From contig CAZHIX010000027.1 in assembly GCA_964532715.1 (NCBI GenBank), positions 1 to 15,490 of the forward strand: a stretch of 15,490 bases of DNA. Reading direction: 5' to 3'. This DNA is from 1-14-0-10-45-29 sp964532715. GTDB lineage: Archaea; Micrarchaeota; Micrarchaeia; Anstonellales; Anstonellaceae. The notes below the pieces were generated by a model that was not told where the DNA came from, did no database searches, and worked only from the letters and a program-made list of their open reading frames with translations. This document shows positions 7,059-14,100 of the stretch, piece after piece. Both the position numbers and the translations under genes were made by a program. Position 1 is the first letter of the stretch, and every line of letters starts with the position of its first letter.

Positions 7059-7292
7059 TCAAATCAGCTTGACAATGAAGAAGAACAAAGATATCAGAAA
7101 ATAACAGCTAATGAACTAACGATCATCGTTTGCAAAGCTTCTATGTAGTATATCTTTGGCATTAAAAGACTCGACATGCGCACGCAAATGTAAAAGTTTG
7201 GTTGAAACCGATACCATACTCCCACCTCAATCTCATTATAGTTGTCCAAACATATTAAACAAAGTCTTATTTTTTATGATTTTTTCGCATAA

Positions 7293-7300
7293 TTTATATA
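7293..7300 (+). promoter_or_regulatory. TATA box of lrp
   Basis: TTTATATA is centred 26-27 bp before the ATG at 7323, so the predicted mRNA starts at the ATG itself. This excludes the GTG at 7305, which would lie upstream of the transcript. Confidence 0.65.
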
Positions 7301-7322
7301 GTTTGTGCACGTATTTAGTATC

Positions 7323-8309
7323 ATGGATGACAATCATTATGACAAAATAGATAGAATAATACTATACGAACTTGACAAGAACTGTAGAATATCTGATACA
7401 AAACTTGCAAAGATAGTAAAAAAGTCAAAAGAAGCTATAAGATATAGAATTAAAAAAATGATAAAAAATGAGATCATTAGAGGTTATAGCACACACATAA
7501 ACACTTCAAAAATTGGCAATTTAGGCTATAAGATGTATTTTAGACTAAAAGAAAAAGATGAACAAAAAAACGTATTTGTAGAACACTTAAAGCAAAGAAA
7601 AGATGTCATTTGGATATGCACAGGGGATGGAAATTGGAATTTAGGATTAACATTTTATGCGAAGAACCATGAAGAATTTTATAAACATAAAAATGAATTG
7701 TTCACACGATTTAAAGATATTGTAGCTACGCAAACGATTGGTTCAGTTGTAAGCGTGAGTGAATTTGGAAACAAATACATATGTCCAGAGGGGTATTCAA
7801 GACACACAGACCCAATAATTACATTTGGTGAATGTGACAATAAACAACTTGATGAACTTGATAAACGAATAATTGGGCATTTGCTTGAAAATGGAAGAAT
7901 ACGACTTGTTGAATTAGCATCAAAATGTGTAAGTAATATAGACACAGTAAGAAACAGAATGAAAAAACTTGAAAAAGAAAAAATAATTTCTGCATACGTA
8001 GTAAATATACGAGCCAACGCAATAGGTATGGAATGTTATAAATCATTTTTATATTTTGAAGGATTGAGTCAACCTATAGAGGATAAACTATACAAATATT
8101 GCAAATCACACCCAAATATAACTGCATATGTAAAGGTTATTGCTCCTTGGGATGTTGAACTTGAGATAGTTGCAAAAAATTACAAACAATACATAACTAT
8201 AATTAATGGAATTAGAAAAGAATTTGCAGATACTTTGATAACTACTGAATTTATGGTTTTAGAAAAAAGTATTTTATACCCAGCAAGAGAAAAAATATTT
8301 GTTGATTGA
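7323..8309 (+). CDS. Tandem Lrp/AsnC-family transcription regulator (two HTH plus ligand-domain repeats)
   Basis: The protein contains two copies of the Lrp layout. Copy 1: winged helix at about 6-56 (DKIDRIILYELDKNCRISDT to IIRGYS), then an alpha/beta ligand-type domain at about 65-150. Copy 2: winged helix at about 175-226 (LDELDKRIIGHLLENGRIRL to IISAYV), then a second alpha/beta domain to the end. Each HTH has the Lrp pattern LDxxDxxIIxxLxxNxRxxxxxLA. Single-copy Lrp proteins are about 150 aa, so 328 aa is a full duplication, and the two halves have diverged strongly. Such double Lrp proteins occur in archaea and act as amino-acid-responsive DNA-binding regulators; the ligand and targets here are unknown. 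The start is ATG at 7323 on TATA spacing. A 53-nt gap separates its end from the convergent methyltransferase gene. Confidence 0.87.
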   Translation: MDDNHYDKIDRIILYELDKNCRISDTKLAKIVKKSKEAIRYRIKKMIKNEIIRGYSTHINTSKIGNLGYKMYFRLKEKDEQKNVFVEHLKQRKDVIWICTGDGNWNLGLTFYAKNHEEFYKHKNELFTRFKDIVATQTIGSVVSVSEFGNKYICPEGYSRHTDPIITFGECDNKQLDELDKRIIGHLLENGRIRLVELASKCVSNIDTVRNRMKKLEKEKIISAYVVNIRANAIGMECYKSFLYFEGLSQPIEDKLYKYCKSHPNITAYVKVIAPWDVELEIVAKNYKQYITIINGIRKEFADTLITTEFMVLEKSILYPAREKIFVD

Positions 8310-8310
8310 G

Positions 8311-8334
8311 ATACACGCAGATAAATTTGCGTAT
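8311..8334 (+). terminator. Hairpin in the short convergent gap after lrp
   Basis: CGCAGA (8316-8321) pairs with TTTGCG (8326-8331) around a 4-nt loop, with ATA/TAT outside; it starts 2 nt after the lrp stop. There is no long T-run, so a role in 3'-end formation is only a guess. Confidence 0.25.
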
Positions 8335-8362
8335 GCACTTGCATCAAGCCAGACTAAATAGA

Positions 8363-9403
8363 TTATTGTTTAGATTTGTTGTGAACACGCAGGTGATAAA
8401 ACGAATCATCTTCATCTAACTCAAAGTTATTTTCTTTTTTAAGATCTGATTGAACGTAATCTAAACAACTATTTGTATCTGCCAAAATAAACTTTTTTGC
8501 AAAAACAGATTGCACATAATTTTTTTGCAATTGTACGTTAGTTTTTAGGTTTGGATTTAGATACAAAAGATAAGTACAAAGATAAATAAAATTCAAATCA
8601 ACAGTCCATTGACTTGCATATTTCCTAACGATTGAATCATTCCACATTTGCAAAGGTATATCAAAATCTTTTTTGAAATAAAAACCATAATCAAATATAT
8701 CGATTACACCATTAGTTTTGAGTTTTGAACAAAGATGCAATATTGAATCTGCGCTTTTTGTATTTAAAGGTATAAATAATTCATGAGGTAAAAGATTCAT
8801 AATTTGAGTTTCAAGAACGCCTAAATCTGAAGAATTAACTTTAGATAGTTTTGGTTTCATATTCGTAGATAAAAATACATTAAATAAATCGCCAGATTTG
8901 TTGCAATAAAGATTTGCACTTACATCGGAAAAAAGCTCATTGCAACGAATTAAATCGTATGAATGTAGTTTTTGACTAAAAATTTTGTTAGAAGAAGATG
9001 CGTCAATTAAAACAGTTTTGAATTTTGCGTTGTGATTATACTTTGAATTGAGTTTTGTTGCACGCATCAGGACAGGTTTTGAAAAATCTGCAAAAGTATA
9101 AGTGAGTCTTGAACATAAAGTAGTTGAATTTTTTTTGTCAAGTGAATTTAGCGTTTTTAGAAAAGATAGTGCAAACGCTCCATTGCCAACTCCAAATTCA
9201 AGCACATCGAAAGTATAATCACCTGCAGATAGCTTAGAATCGTTTGTTGCACGATTGTAAAAATCAATTGCATTCGCCTTTGCAAGAATACCGTCTTTTG
9301 ATTGTGCGTATGTAAGAAAATCATCATATATAGTCGTTTTTTTATTTTTATAGTAAGCAGTATTTTTCTTTTGCATCCAATAAGATAGAGGATAATAATT
9401 CAT
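8363..9403 (-). CDS. MidA/NDUFAF7-like SAM-dependent methyltransferase
   Basis: Rossmann-fold (class I) methyltransferase. The SAM-binding motif is DVLEFGVGNGAFALSFL (66-82), where MidA-type proteins have a similar ELGxGxG. YTFADFSKP (102-110) supplies the second strand with its acidic or neighbouring ligand, and YDLIRCNELF (149-158) matches the SNELFDA motif of this family. IDIFDYGF further on matches the family's IDYG. Known MidA/NDUFAF7 proteins methylate an arginine of a respiratory complex I subunit in eukaryotic mitochondria. No such partner is visible here, so the substrate is unknown. The length, 346 aa, fits. The ATG at 9403 is 51 nt after dnaJ on the same strand, with no clear promoter, so it may be the last gene of the chaperone cluster. 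Family assignment is by motif memory and is moderate. Confidence 0.55.
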   Translation of the reverse strand: MNYYPLSYWMQKKNTAYYKNKKTTIYDDFLTYAQSKDGILAKANAIDFYNRATNDSKLSAGDYTFDVLEFGVGNGAFALSFLKTLNSLDKKNSTTLCSRLTYTFADFSKPVLMRATKLNSKYNHNAKFKTVLIDASSSNKIFSQKLHSYDLIRCNELFSDVSANLYCNKSGDLFNVFLSTNMKPKLSKVNSSDLGVLETQIMNLLPHELFIPLNTKSADSILHLCSKLKTNGVIDIFDYGFYFKKDFDIPLQMWNDSIVRKYASQWTVDLNFIYLCTYLLYLNPNLKTNVQLQKNYVQSVFAKKFILADTNSCLDYVQSDLKKENNFELDEDDSFYHLRVHNKSKQ

Positions 9404-9442
9404 ACACCCACATCACTTGACATAACACATACAACATATTGA

Positions 9443-9461
9443 TTTTTGATAAAATCAAAAA
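9443..9461 (-). terminator. AT-rich hairpin at the end of dnaJ
   Basis: TTTTTGAT (9443-9450) and ATCAAAAA (9454-9461) form an 8-bp stem with a 3-nt loop that overlaps the dnaJ stop codon. It may mark an mRNA end or processing site between dnaJ and the methyltransferase. Confidence 0.3.
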
Positions 9462-10573
9462 ACAAACCATCCGCCTTTTTTCGTTTTTTCTCCATCAAAC
9501 TCTTGTAAAAGTTCTTTTTGACGATTAGTTAGTTTTTTTGGAACATCTATGATTACACGCACAAATAAATCCCCACGCCTACTTGAACGCAAATGTGGCA
9601 TACCCTCACCCTTAAGACGCAAACGAGTATGCGATGCTGTACCAGAGGGAACTTTTACAACAAGTTGTGAACCGGATATTGATTTTAGTGCAACTTCACC
9701 ACCAAAAACAGCAGTGGCAAAAGATATTGGAACATCTGTGAAAAGATCGTCTGCTTTTCGCTCAAAATTTGAATCAGATAAAATTGAAACTAAAATATAC
9801 AAGTCTCCATTTGAATCAGGCCCGTATTCGCCCATATTTTCAAGACGGAGACGTGAACCATCAGATATCCCTGCAGGTATCTGAACATCAATTTTTTCAG
9901 TTTTTCTATCAAAACCAAGACCATTGCAATGAGAGCATTCCTTTTTTGGTTTTTTACCACGACCTTTACAACTTGGACATGGAATTATTGAGGAAATATT
10001 TCCAAACGCACCAAGACGTTGAATACTCCTTACTTGTCCAGCACCACCACATTGTGCACAAGACTGAAGTTCACCGTTATGTGCACCAGTACCAGAACAA
10101 TGCGAACAAGGTGCGTTGCGTTCAATTTGAATTGTTTTTGTAGTTCCAGTATATGCTTCAAGTAAAGTTATAGAAATCTTGGCACCCATATCTGCACCAA
10201 CATTTCTTCTTCTTGAATCAGAAAACATAGAGCCGAACATGCTTGAAAATATTGAATCTCCAAAAAATGAATCTCCAAAATCCATCCCCATAGAGCGAAA
10301 AACATCTTCAAAATCTGCACCACGAAATATATCTTCCTGACTAAATCTCTGATCAAAGCCATCATGACCATATTGATCATATATACCTCTCTTTTTTTCA
10401 TCAGATAAAACAGCATAAGCTTCCGAAATTTCTTTGAATTTTGCTTCTGCACCTGATTCTTTGTTGCGATCTGGGTGATACTTGAGCGCAAGTTTTCTAT
10501 AAGCAGATTTTATCTCAGATGCATCTGCATTTTTGCCAACTCCCAAAATTTCGTAATAATCAGCTTTTGCCAT
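9455..10573 (-). CDS. dnaJ: Chaperone DnaJ (Hsp40, type I)
   Basis: Co-chaperone that delivers unfolded proteins to DnaK and stimulates its ATPase. J domain at 1-70 with HPD at 33-35. Four CxxCxGxG zinc repeats: CSHCSGTG (156), CAQCGGAG (172), CPSCKGRG (199) and CSHCNGLG (213). C-terminal substrate-binding domains run to 372, a normal length. The linker between J and zinc domains (about 73-125) is unusual: it is rich in D, S, F and M, with few glycines, instead of the usual glycine-phenylalanine run. A TATA box (10594-10601) about 25 bp before the ATG at 10573 points to an independent, leaderless dnaJ transcript, although dnaK ends only 45 nt upstream. The gene set is of bacterial type and was most likely acquired by transfer in the archaeal lineage. 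Confidence 0.97.
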   Translation of the reverse strand: MAKADYYEILGVGKNADASEIKSAYRKLALKYHPDRNKESGAEAKFKEISEAYAVLSDEKKRGIYDQYGHDGFDQRFSQEDIFRGADFEDVFRSMGMDFGDSFFGDSIFSSMFGSMFSDSRRRNVGADMGAKISITLLEAYTGTTKTIQIERNAPCSHCSGTGAHNGELQSCAQCGGAGQVRSIQRLGAFGNISSIIPCPSCKGRGKKPKKECSHCNGLGFDRKTEKIDVQIPAGISDGSRLRLENMGEYGPDSNGDLYILVSILSDSNFERKADDLFTDVPISFATAVFGGEVALKSISGSQLVVKVPSGTASHTRLRLKGEGMPHLRSSRRGDLFVRVIIDVPKKLTNRQKELLQEFDGEKTKKGGWFVF

Positions 10574-10593
10574 TAGTATTCGCCTACCCCAAT

Positions 10594-10617
10594 ATTATAA
10601 ATGGGCATTTAAGCCCA
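10594..10617 (-). promoter_or_regulatory. dnaJ promoter with a hairpin behind the dnaK stop
   Basis: The - strand shows a hairpin TGGGC-TTAAAT-GCCCA (10617-10602) that begins 1 nt after the dnaK stop and runs into TTTATAAT (10601-10594), a TATA box. The predicted start coincides with the ATG at 10573. The hairpin could end dnaK transcripts while the TATA box starts dnaJ. Confidence 0.5.
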
Positions 10618-10618
10618 A

Positions 10619-12484
10619 TTATTTTTTGCTAAAATCTGCATCCACGGTATTGTCATCGTCCTTTTTTGTCTTAGTGTCTTTAGTTGAATCGTGCGTATTT
10701 GAACTATTGTTTGGATTTGCACCTGCATTTGCATCTGCACCTTGTTTGTATATGGTTTCACCAATTTTTGATAGATATGAGTTTAGTTCTTTTAGAGCAG
10801 ACTTTGTTGCACTGACATCTTGTTTAGAGTGCGCATCTTTTAGAGCTTGTAGTTTTTGTTCTATTTCCTTTTTTAATTCGGCAGGGATTTTATCTGCAAA
10901 CTGATCAATTGTTTTTTGAGAAGAGTATATTGTAGCTTCAGCCTCATTCATCGTTTGAACTTGCTCCAATCGTCGTTTATCTTCTTCTTCGTGAGCCTGA
11001 GCTTCTTGCATTTTAGATTTTATATCTTCTTCAGACATTTTGTTCGGTGCACTTATTTGTATTTTTTGTTCTTTATTTGTTGCTTTGTCTTTTGCAGATA
11101 CATGAATTATTCCATTTGCATCTATATCAAATGTAACCTCAACTTGTGGCATTCCTTTTGGTGCGGGCGCAATTCCGACAAGTTGAAATCTTCCAAGTTC
11201 TACATTATCGTTTGCCATTGCACGTTCTCCTTGCAATACTCGTATTTCTACCTGAGTCTGATTATCGGCAGCTGTTGAAAAGATTTGAGACTTTTTACAA
11301 GGTATAGTCGTATTTCGTTCAATTAGTTTTGTAAAAACACCACCCAAAGTTTCAATACCAAGAGACAGAGGAGTAACATCTAGGAGTAATACATCTTTTA
11401 CTTCTCCAACTAAAACTCCACCTTGAACTGATGCCCCGAAAGCAACACATTCCATCGGATCTACACCGCGTTCAACTTTTTTTCCTACAAGACCTTCTAC
11501 AAATTTTTGTACAATAGGCATTCTTGTTGGACCACCGACTAAAATTATTTTTGATATACCCTCACTTGTAAGCTTTGCATCTGCAAGTGCATTTGTAATT
11601 GGACCTTTGCATCTTTGAATTATCGGATCAACAATTTCTTCAAGTTTTGCTCGTGTGAGTCTATGAGTAAAATGTTTTGGACCGTCGCTAGTTGCAGTAA
11701 GATAAGGTAGGTTTATTTCAGTTTCCATTGTAGTTGATAATTCTATTTTTGCTTTTTCTCCGGCCTCGCGAAGCCTTTGCATTGCCATTGGATCTTTTTG
11801 AATATCTATTGATGACTCGCGCATGAAAACCCCTACGAGATAATCCACAATTGCATTATCCATATCAGTTCCACCAAGTTGAGTATCACCGGATGTAGAT
11901 TTCACTTCAAACACTCCGCCACCAAAATCCATAATAGTTACGTCTAATGTTCCACCACCTAAATCAAAAACAAGTATTTTTTGATCCAAAGTTTTTTTGT
12001 CAAGACCATATGCAAGTGATGCGGCAGTTGGCTCGTTTATGATTCTGACTACGTCAAGACCTGCGATTTTTCCTGCATCTTTTGTCGCTTGACGTTGATT
12101 GTCATTGAAATATGCAGGAACAGTAATTACTGCCTTAGATACAGTTGTACCCAGAAAAGCTTCTGCATCTTTTTTTATTTTTGAAAGAACTTTAGCAGAG
12201 AGCTCTTGAGGAGTAAATTCTTTTCCAGCAATTTGATATTTGTGAGAAGTGCCCATTTTTCTCTTAAAAGCACTAACTGTATTTTGCGGATTTGATACTG
12301 CTTGTCGCCTTGCAGGCTCACCTACAAGAACTTGACCATCTTTTGCGATTGCAACTATGGATGGAAACGATTTTCCATACATTGAAGTTCCTTCAGCAGA
12401 TGGAATTAAAACCGGTCTGCCACCTTCTAAAACTGCAGCTGCAGAATTTGAAGTTCCTAAATCTATTCCAATTATTTTTGACAT
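10619..12484 (-). CDS. dnaK: Chaperone DnaK (Hsp70)
   Basis: ATP-driven chaperone working with DnaJ and GrpE. ATPase domain: GIDLGTSNS (6-14), ITVPAYFND (120-128), FDLGGGTLDV (173-182) and ILVGGPTRMP (314-323). The linker DVLLLDVTPLSLGIETLGG begins near 363; the substrate domain and a helical lid follow, ending in a disordered N/D/K-rich tail and VDADFSKK. Between FKRKMG (about 73-78) and the next helix there is no long insertion, so the domain is of the short Gram-positive/archaeal kind and lacks the roughly 24-residue insert of proteobacterial DnaK. The open frame reaches a TTG at 12499, but ATG at 12484 has GAGGTG 7 nt upstream, giving 621 aa. It follows grpE by 41 nt; the AT-rich gap may contain an extra promoter. 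Confidence 0.98.
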   Translation of the reverse strand: MSKIIGIDLGTSNSAAAVLEGGRPVLIPSAEGTSMYGKSFPSIVAIAKDGQVLVGEPARRQAVSNPQNTVSAFKRKMGTSHKYQIAGKEFTPQELSAKVLSKIKKDAEAFLGTTVSKAVITVPAYFNDNQRQATKDAGKIAGLDVVRIINEPTAASLAYGLDKKTLDQKILVFDLGGGTLDVTIMDFGGGVFEVKSTSGDTQLGGTDMDNAIVDYLVGVFMRESSIDIQKDPMAMQRLREAGEKAKIELSTTMETEINLPYLTATSDGPKHFTHRLTRAKLEEIVDPIIQRCKGPITNALADAKLTSEGISKIILVGGPTRMPIVQKFVEGLVGKKVERGVDPMECVAFGASVQGGVLVGEVKDVLLLDVTPLSLGIETLGGVFTKLIERNTTIPCKKSQIFSTAADNQTQVEIRVLQGERAMANDNVELGRFQLVGIAPAPKGMPQVEVTFDIDANGIIHVSAKDKATNKEQKIQISAPNKMSEEDIKSKMQEAQAHEEEDKRRLEQVQTMNEAEATIYSSQKTIDQFADKIPAELKKEIEQKLQALKDAHSKQDVSATKSALKELNSYLSKIGETIYKQGADANAGANPNNSSNTHDSTKDTKTKKDDDNTVDADFSKK

Positions 12485-12491
12485 ATATACA

Positions 12492-12497
12492 CACCTC
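12492..12497 (-). promoter_or_regulatory. Shine-Dalgarno site of dnaK
   Basis: GAGGTG on the - strand, 7 nt before ATG at 12484; it rules out the longer TTG-initiated form, whose TTG overlaps the site. Confidence 0.7.
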
Positions 12498-12525
12498 AAT
12501 AAAAATTATTTTATTTTTTTAATTA

Positions 12526-13251
12526 CTATAAACTATTTTTGTTCTGATTTTTCTTATCGGTTTTTGACTCTTCAATCTGAGAGCTTGAATCTGAGTTAGA
12601 ATTCATGTTTTTTTCGTCTGGTTTTTTATAAGCATCATTATCACAATAAACGCTTACTTGTGCAGGTCTTAGAAGTTTTTGATTGAAAAGATAACCTTTT
12701 CTTAAAACTTGACAAATCTTACCCTCAGGTTTTCCGTTTACTTGAAACATAACTTCATGCACATTTGGATCAAGAATTCCATCGCAATTAATTTCTTTTA
12801 CATTAAATGAATTAAGGATTGAAGATAATTTTTTGTATAAAAGCATGATTCCGAAATTATCTTTAAGAGTCTCATTTGAAATTTTCTCATGTTCAACTGC
12901 ATGTGAAAACTCATCGGTTAAGACTAAAAGTTCAGACAAAACTTGAGCTTGACCGACAAGTCTTGAAGCATCTGATTGGGAGGCGATTCTTTTTTTGTAA
13001 TTATCAAATTCAGCGGCAAGCCGTTTTAAATCATTTTTGTATTCTTCGCACTTCTTTGCATCGCCAATAGTTTGATTCCCGTTTTTTTGTTGCTGAGTGG
13101 CATTAGATTTATCGTTATGTTCATTAGTTTTTGCATTTTGATTCTTATTATTTTCATTATTTTCATTGTGCAAAGCTTCACAAGACATGCTTTCTTTTTG
13201 CTGTGTCTGTTCTTTTTTTTGCTCATTTTTTGGATAACTTTTATTTTCCAT
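12526..13251 (-). CDS. grpE: Nucleotide exchange factor GrpE
   Basis: Dimeric exchange factor that releases ADP from DnaK. The core runs from about 66 to 205: a long helix with LKRLAAEFDNYKKRI (75-89), then the beta head with the family signature DPNVHEVMFQV, VLRKGYLFNQKLLRPAQVSV (161-201). Both ends carry unusual low-complexity tails: the first 65 residues are almost only N, K, Q, E and T, and the last 36 are rich in S, N, D and K. With them the protein reaches 241 aa against 180-200 typically. The ATG at 13251 is preceded by GAGGTG with an 8-nt spacer, and the gene starts only 20 nt after the winged-helix gene, so the two are co-transcribed. Confidence 0.95.
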   Translation of the reverse strand: MENKSYPKNEQKKEQTQQKESMSCEALHNENNENNKNQNAKTNEHNDKSNATQQQKNGNQTIGDAKKCEEYKNDLKRLAAEFDNYKKRIASQSDASRLVGQAQVLSELLVLTDEFSHAVEHEKISNETLKDNFGIMLLYKKLSSILNSFNVKEINCDGILDPNVHEVMFQVNGKPEGKICQVLRKGYLFNQKLLRPAQVSVYCDNDAYKKPDEKNMNSNSDSSSQIEESKTDKKNQNKNSL

Positions 13252-13259
13252 TTAAATTT

Positions 13260-13265
13260 CACCTC
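13260..13265 (-). promoter_or_regulatory. Shine-Dalgarno site of grpE
   Basis: GAGGTG on the - strand, 8 nt before ATG at 13251 and a few bases after the stop of the winged-helix gene. It supports polycistronic translation. Confidence 0.7.
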
Positions 13266-13271
13266 TGAGAA

Positions 13272-13730
13272 CTATTTTGTCTTTAATTTTGATAGCTTTC
13301 TTTTTTTACCCACAATGCGTTGGTCTTCCAAAAATATATATTGTTCATCTATTTTTTTTGCAAGAAAACGCGCTTGTTCGAACATTTGATCTGTTTGCTC
13401 GCGCATCCTAAGCACAAAGTCCTCAAAACCATAAGGTAAAAGCAAATATTTTCTATCGTTTTTTTGGACTATACCTACATTTTCCAAACGTCTTAAATGG
13501 TGAATTACAGTAATTCTGTTTAGATTTGTTTTATTGGCAAGTTCGGTTGAGCTTATTGGATCATTCGGACATTTTTCTAGCATTGCACGAATAACAGTAG
13601 TTGCAGTCCCATCAACATCTCTGCGAGTAACAATTTGCAACGATTTGCAAAACTGCTCAACTTCGTCAGACTTGCTTGAATTTATTAACAGAGGAGTCAG
13701 ACGCCTAACTCTTACAAGTGTTAATATCAT
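13272..13730 (-). CDS. Winged-helix (ArsR-like) regulator heading the grpE-dnaK cluster
   Basis: A small DNA-binding protein of 152 aa. The winged helix lies at about 40-100. ISSTELANKTNLNRITVIHHLRRLENVGIVQ has the helix-turn-helix plus recognition helix of ArsR/MarR-like proteins, followed by the wing NDRKYLLL. The C-terminal third is helical and charged, ending in a lysine-rich tail, and could form a dimer. No cysteine pair typical of metal-sensing ArsR proteins is visible around the HTH. The open frame extends to 13784, but the TATA box at 13755-13762 places transcription start beside the ATG at 13730. The position directly before grpE and the inverted repeat over its promoter suggest that it controls the chaperone operon, as HrcA does in bacteria; that role is inferred, not shown. 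Confidence 0.8.
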   Translation of the reverse strand: MILTLVRVRRLTPLLINSSKSDEVEQFCKSLQIVTRRDVDGTATTVIRAMLEKCPNDPISSTELANKTNLNRITVIHHLRRLENVGIVQKNDRKYLLLPYGFEDFVLRMREQTDQMFEQARFLAKKIDEQYIFLEDQRIVGKKRKLSKLKTK

Positions 13731-13733
13731 ATT

Positions 13734-13766
13734 TACATTTATGTAGAGTGAAAATATATAAATGTA
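13734..13766 (-). promoter_or_regulatory. Promoter and possible operator of the winged-helix-grpE operon
   Basis: A TATA box (TTTATATA on the - strand, 13755-13762) is flanked by a perfect 9-bp inverted repeat: TACATTTAT at 13734-13742 and ATAAATGTA at 13758-13766 (+ strand). The first arm also belongs to TACAT-TT-ATGTA (13734-13745), a symmetrical site lying over the predicted transcription start. A repressor bound to these would cover TATA and start site. I saw no copy of this repeat before dnaK or dnaJ. Confidence 0.5.
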
Positions 13767-13815
13767 TATATCATGTTTACACATTACAGAGATAAACAGT
13801 GGATAAAAGTGGATG

Positions 13816-14100
13816 CTAATTTGACTTTTTGCCTATTATAGAGGAGAGTAAGATATGAACGAATCTTGATATTGATTGTACGTAGTAAAATGTTTTTATT
13901 CTAAATCTTATTATAACATATAGTGCAAGCAATATTACAAGAACTTCAAATAAAATGAGTGCAAGCTCAAAACGTTGCTGATCTTCATTCTTTTTTCTTA
14001 CATCCTCAGGTATTCGTTGCTCTATTATGTCAGAATAATCTATAGGTGCATCAGAATAATTAATATTTTCTGTTGGGACAGAATCTCTGATGAGTTGCAC
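13816..14100 (-). CDS. C-terminal membrane anchor of the split surface protein
   Basis: This frame encodes an acidic stretch (about 15-40), one hydrophobic transmembrane helix FELALILFEVLVILLALYVI (about 44-63) and a basic tail that would face the cytoplasm. It begins with a GTG inside the 3' end of the preceding secreted-protein gene and has no Shine-Dalgarno site or TATA box, so independent initiation is poorly supported. If one A is added to the run at 14106-14110, the secreted protein continues as EQEKITVQLIRDSVPTEN into this anchor, giving a single protein of about 478 aa with signal peptide, Ig-like modules and C-terminal helix. I therefore read it as the end of that gene. A separately translated small membrane protein is the alternative. 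Confidence 0.6.
   Translation of the reverse strand: MQLIRDSVPTENINYSDAPIDYSDIIEQRIPEDVRKKNEDQQRFELALILFEVLVILLALYVIIRFRIKTFYYVQSISRFVHILLSSIIGKKSN

Larger units (their letters stand above)
6598..7322. other. 725-bp gene-free region between the peptidase and lrp
   Basis: No open frame here looks coding on either strand. The left part (6598-6780) is AT-rich, with the peptidase promoter and a + strand TATA-like TATTTAAA at 6711-6718 that could start a transcript near 6741. The middle (6781-7058) is the G+C-rich folded block listed separately. The right part (7059-7292) returns to AT-rich sequence and includes a small palindrome, AACGAT-C-ATCGTT, at about 7118-7130. The last 30 bases are the lrp promoter. 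Confidence 0.6.

Noticed and set aside
7118..7130. AACGATCATCGTT, a possible C/D-box guide RNA or operator
   Set aside because: The C-box consensus is not met, no D box is suitably placed, and a 13-nt palindrome alone is weak.
7156..7350. 64-codon open frame on the + strand before lrp
   Set aside because: TTG start, no promoter or Shine-Dalgarno site, and it runs over the lrp promoter and start in another frame.
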